Shown: one piece after another, positions 32,037-34,380 of the stretch
Position numbering within the stretch: the first letter of the stretch is position 1
How the letters are laid out: each line of letters opens with the position of its first letter
Assembly (NCBI RefSeq): GCF_016552165.1
Contig: NZ_JACVDA010000018.1
Span: forward strand, 1-34,380
DNA: 34,380 nt
Direction: 5' to 3'
From: Parvimonas parva
GTDB taxonomy: Bacteria; Bacillota; Clostridia; Tissierellales; Peptoniphilaceae
Made by a program: the position numbers and the translations under genes
The notes under the pieces: model-generated
What the model saw: the letters and a program-made list of their open reading frames with translations, nothing else
Databases searched by the model: none
Told to the model about the DNA's origin: nothing

Positions 32037-34199
32037 CTATTGACTCTCTTTTTTTCTTTTAAATGCTACAACAAGTAACGTTCCTGAAAGTATCATAAAA
32101 ATAGTGTACAATTCTATGTTCATACTATTAGCTGTCTTTGGAAGTGTCTTATTGTTAGCTACTTGTGGCTTTTCACCTGGTTGTGTTGGATCTTCTGCCC
32201 CTACAACTGGTGGATCTTGTGGTGCTGGTGTTACTGCTACTTTTTCAAATTTTGCATTTACTGTTAGGTTTCCATTGATTGATGTGTTTTTATCTAAAGC
32301 CGGTTCCCAACCTGTAAATTTAAATCCAGCTTTTGCTGTAACTTTTGGAGCTGTTATATCAGCTAATGTTTTGTTTGCTGTCTTTAATACATATACTGTA
32401 TTTTTAGTTCCCATTATTCCCTTTGCCGGGTCTGCTTTAAATGTTACTGTCCAGTACTTGCTTGTATCTGCTGGTTTTCCGCCGTTTGGATCTGTTGGAT
32501 CTACCGGTCCTACTACTGCTGGATCTGTAGGTGTTGGAGTTGGTGTTGGTTTTTCCTTTACTGTTAATGTATTTGTTTGTGCAGTTAATGGATTTTTTTC
32601 TGCAGTTAATGGATTTTTTCCTGCAGTTAATGGATTTTTTCCTGCAGTTAACAAACCTTTTGTTAATTTTACGGCTTTTTCATTGTTTGCAGCTACTGTA
32701 TTTGTTTCTGCTGTCAAGTTTCTTTTTGTTAATGTTACAGGCTTGTTGTTGTCATTTAATGTTAAAGCTGTTCCATCTATAGGATTTGTTGTGATTTTAT
32801 ATGTTCCAAAGTATTCAAATTCTACATCTTTTGTTATTTTGTTTTTGTCTGTTAATCTTACTACAAGTCCTGATAGGTCTAGTTTTTCTCCTTCTGTGTA
32901 GCTTAGTTTTGGCTGTGTTATTACTTCCATAGATACTACATTTTCCGGGTCAAATTCGATTTCTTCAACTGTAATTTCTGCATCTACAATTGCTTTTTCT
33001 CCTTTTTTAACTTCATCTGGATTTTCACACAATTGATAGCGAAATTTTATAGGGTTAGTTGAACCATCCCAAGTAAATCCATCTTCTTCTAGTTGTACAT
33101 CAGACTCAATAATTCTATTCTTATCAAAACCTTGGGGAAGTTTATCAAATGGAACTTTTTTACTTCCTTTTTTAACTTTTACAGTATATTGTGCTGGCGT
33201 TAACCTAAGACTATATCTATAAGTCGAAGGAGTTGCATCTTCTTTTTTAACTAGCTTTATAGATATCAGTGGATTTTTTTTGCAGTCTAACCATTCAAAC
33301 TTTGTATTTTTACTTACATCTAAACTTGTTAACTTGTTTCCATAACAATTCAAGTGAGTAAGATTTGTGTTTTGACTTACATCTAAACTTGTTAGACTGT
33401 TTTCACTACAATCCAATTCAGTAAGATTTGTGTTTTGACTTACATCCAAACTTCTTAGATTGTTTCTATAACAACTCAATTTAATAAGATTTGTGTTTTG
33501 ACTTACATCTAAACTTGTTAGATTGTTGGACAAACACCACAATGCAGTAAGATTTATGTTTTTACTTACATCCAAACTTGTTAGATTGTTTGTATGACAA
33601 CTCAATATAGTAAGATTTGGGTTTTTACTTACATCTAACTCTGTTAGCTTGTTGGCAGAACACTGCAATTTAGTAAGATTTGTGTTGTTACTTACATCTA
33701 ACTCTGTTAGCTTGTTTCTATAACAATCCAATTTAGTAAGATTTGGGTTTTTACTTACATCTAAACTTTTTAGCTTGTTTCTAGTACAAGCCAATTCAGT
33801 AAGATTTGTGTTGTTACTTACATCCAAACTTGTTAGATCGTTTGCATCACAAACCAATTTAGTAAGATTTGTGTTTTTACTTACATCTAAACTTTTTAGC
33901 TTGTTTTCATAACAATACAAGTCAGTAAGATTTTTAAAATGTTCAATTCCTTTTAAAGAAGAAACTGATGTTCCGTATATATCAATACGTTTAGCCTCAT
34001 CTAACTCGTCCTGACTTAAATAGCCATTTTGATCTTTATCAAACTCACGACTTACATAATTTCTAAATTCTTCATTCTCAAAGTTTGTTTCATTTATCTC
34101 TACATTGCCATTTGCATAGCTAGCTGTTGGATTTAAAGGTAGATAACCCATAAACATTACTAGAGCAAGAAAAAATCCCATTATCCTTTTCCTTTTCAT
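32037..34199 (-). CDS. LPxTG-anchored leucine-rich-repeat (internalin-like) surface protein
   Basis: A 720-aa secreted, sortase-anchored protein. N-terminal signal peptide (MKRKRIMGFFLALVMFMGYL, cut after ASYA), then an EF-hand-like DKDQNGYLSQDE (calcium-binding pattern), ten 21-residue LRRs of the form xxLDVSxNxNLTxLxCxxNxL, a linker, a bacterial Ig-like segment (about 415-470), a four-fold LTAGKNP repeat, a Pro/Thr linker, and a Listeria-Bacteroides-type repeat (WTVTFKADPAKG ... GWEPAL). It ends in LPKTA, a hydrophobic span and KRKKESQ. Each LRR carries one Cys at the same position. The second ATG (34199) is preferred, being 8 nt past AGGGGTG. Likely host or matrix adhesion. Confidence 0.93.
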   Translation of the reverse strand: MKRKRIMGFFLALVMFMGYLPLNPTASYANGNVEINETNFENEEFRNYVSREFDKDQNGYLSQDELDEAKRIDIYGTSVSSLKGIEHFKNLTDLYCYENKLKSLDVSKNTNLTKLVCDANDLTSLDVSNNTNLTELACTRNKLKSLDVSKNPNLTKLDCYRNKLTELDVSNNTNLTKLQCSANKLTELDVSKNPNLTILSCHTNNLTSLDVSKNINLTALWCLSNNLTSLDVSQNTNLIKLSCYRNNLRSLDVSQNTNLTELDCSENSLTSLDVSQNTNLTHLNCYGNKLTSLDVSKNTKFEWLDCKKNPLISIKLVKKEDATPSTYRYSLRLTPAQYTVKVKKGSKKVPFDKLPQGFDKNRIIESDVQLEEDGFTWDGSTNPIKFRYQLCENPDEVKKGEKAIVDAEITVEEIEFDPENVVSMEVITQPKLSYTEGEKLDLSGLVVRLTDKNKITKDVEFEYFGTYKITTNPIDGTALTLNDNNKPVTLTKRNLTAETNTVAANNEKAVKLTKGLLTAGKNPLTAGKNPLTAEKNPLTAQTNTLTVKEKPTPTPTPTDPAVVGPVDPTDPNGGKPADTSKYWTVTFKADPAKGIMGTKNTVYVLKTANKTLADITAPKVTAKAGFKFTGWEPALDKNTSINGNLTVNAKFEKVAVTPAPQDPPVVGAEDPTQPGEKPQVANNKTLPKTANSMNIELYTIFMILSGTLLVVAFKRKKESQ
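32582..32660 (-). repeat. 21-bp tandem repeat inside the LRR gene
   Basis: Nearly identical 21-bp units (GCAGTTAATGGATTTTTTCCT on the + strand) encode LTAGKNP/LTAEKNP/LTAQ repeats. A multiple of three, so copy-number change keeps frame and alters linker length. Confidence 0.85.
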
Positions 34200-34245
34200 T
34201 TTCATTTCACCCCTATTTTTTATTTTTATATTTTCTCACATTTAA

Positions 34246-34274
34246 ATTATATATATACATATATTTTTTGTCAA
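34246..34274 (-). promoter_or_regulatory. LRR gene promoter
   Basis: TTGACA (34269-34274), 17-bp spacer, TATAAT (34246-34251) on the minus strand, a perfect consensus, about 40 bp before the start and 30 bp inside the IS-like edge. Confidence 0.85.
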
Positions 34275-34303
34275 TAGTTTTTTGCATTTTTTATGACAAA
34301 ATA

Positions 34304-34380
34304 TGTTATGATACAATTGATGTGAGACCAAGGGTACAAAAAAAAGAGAATATCCTGTATAATTAAAATAACAAAAAAAA
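34304..34380 (+). mobile_element. edge of an IS-like element (right end of window)
   Basis: Inverted copy of bases 35-112, with one A fewer in the homopolymer run. It reads outward (+ strand) from TGTTATGATACAATTGATGT through a TATAAT box to the window edge, stopping before the ribosome site seen in the left copy. It is most likely the second copy of the same insertion sequence. Confidence 0.55.

Noticed and set aside
32104-32901. A 265-codon open frame on the + strand opposite the LRR gene
   Set aside because: It has no ribosome site, and its hydrophobic, repetitive composition is the complement of the Thr/Lys/Asn-rich surface gene.
33290-33960. Regular 63-bp repeats that could suggest a CRISPR array
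   Set aside because: They are coding, keep frame, and encode the LRR units of the surface protein. There are no unique spacers.
1-34380. tRNA or rRNA genes
   Set aside because: No cloverleaf with a TTCGA-type arm or conserved rRNA segment was seen on either strand by eye.

Overview
The window is AT-rich DNA (roughly 28-30% G+C by eye) from a Gram-positive, anaerobic, amino-acid-using bacterium. The gene set fits the Tissierellia / Peptoniphilaceae group and Parvimonas would be a good guess, but no rRNA is present to settle it. The signs are an LPxTG cell-wall protein, a glycyl-radical enzyme with its activase, a T-box leader, amino-acid transporters and two probable selenoproteins. The code is standard: TGA ends the radical SAM gene at 1725, and TGG encodes Trp throughout.

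Layout. (1) 1-3.4 kb: an IS-like edge, then a compact peptide-modification operon: a 35-residue precursor-like peptide at 225-332, a radical SAM/SPASM enzyme with a C-terminal PqqD-like domain, and an ABC exporter. (2) 3.6-7.4 kb: brnQ, rpsD with its own leader, an SDR, and hpf behind tandem promoter-hairpin repeats. (3) 7.4-11.5 kb: yjjI-yjjW, divergent from a Crp/Fnr-type regulator and a CPBP membrane protease. (4) 11.5-14.3 kb: a decayed transposase, an AGCS symporter, and a small membrane protein resembling a histidine-kinase sensor domain, bracketed by inverted copies of a hairpin repeat. (5) 14.3-19.1 kb: thrS with a T-box whose apparent specifier is ACC, hisS, a DUF6873-like gene, and mscL. 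(6) 19.2-24.2 kb: GspF/GspE-type genes without pilins, a Cof-type HAD phosphatase, and glmS. (7) 24.3-24.9 kb: two small tandem genes with an in-frame TGA, read here as HesB-like (CC/Se-motif) selenoproteins, invisible to normal ORF calling. (8) 25-27.6 kb: an RluA-type pseudouridine synthase, repeats, and a DUF819 membrane protein. (9) 27.7-31.8 kb: a tetR-ABC-ABC operon. (10) 32-34.2 kb: a Cys-ladder LRR surface protein, then a second, inverted copy of the IS-like edge.

The most interesting items are the peptide/radical SAM/ABC operon, the tandem selenoprotein genes (one apparently starting at AUA), and a family of about 90-bp repeats upstream of hpf, the DUF6873-like gene and the RluA gene. 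Each repeat joins an extended -10 promoter to a hairpin, and the hairpin arms vary in a compensatory way between loci. The two window ends carry the same 77-78 bp sequence in inverted orientation, so the window is probably a contig bounded by two copies of one insertion sequence.
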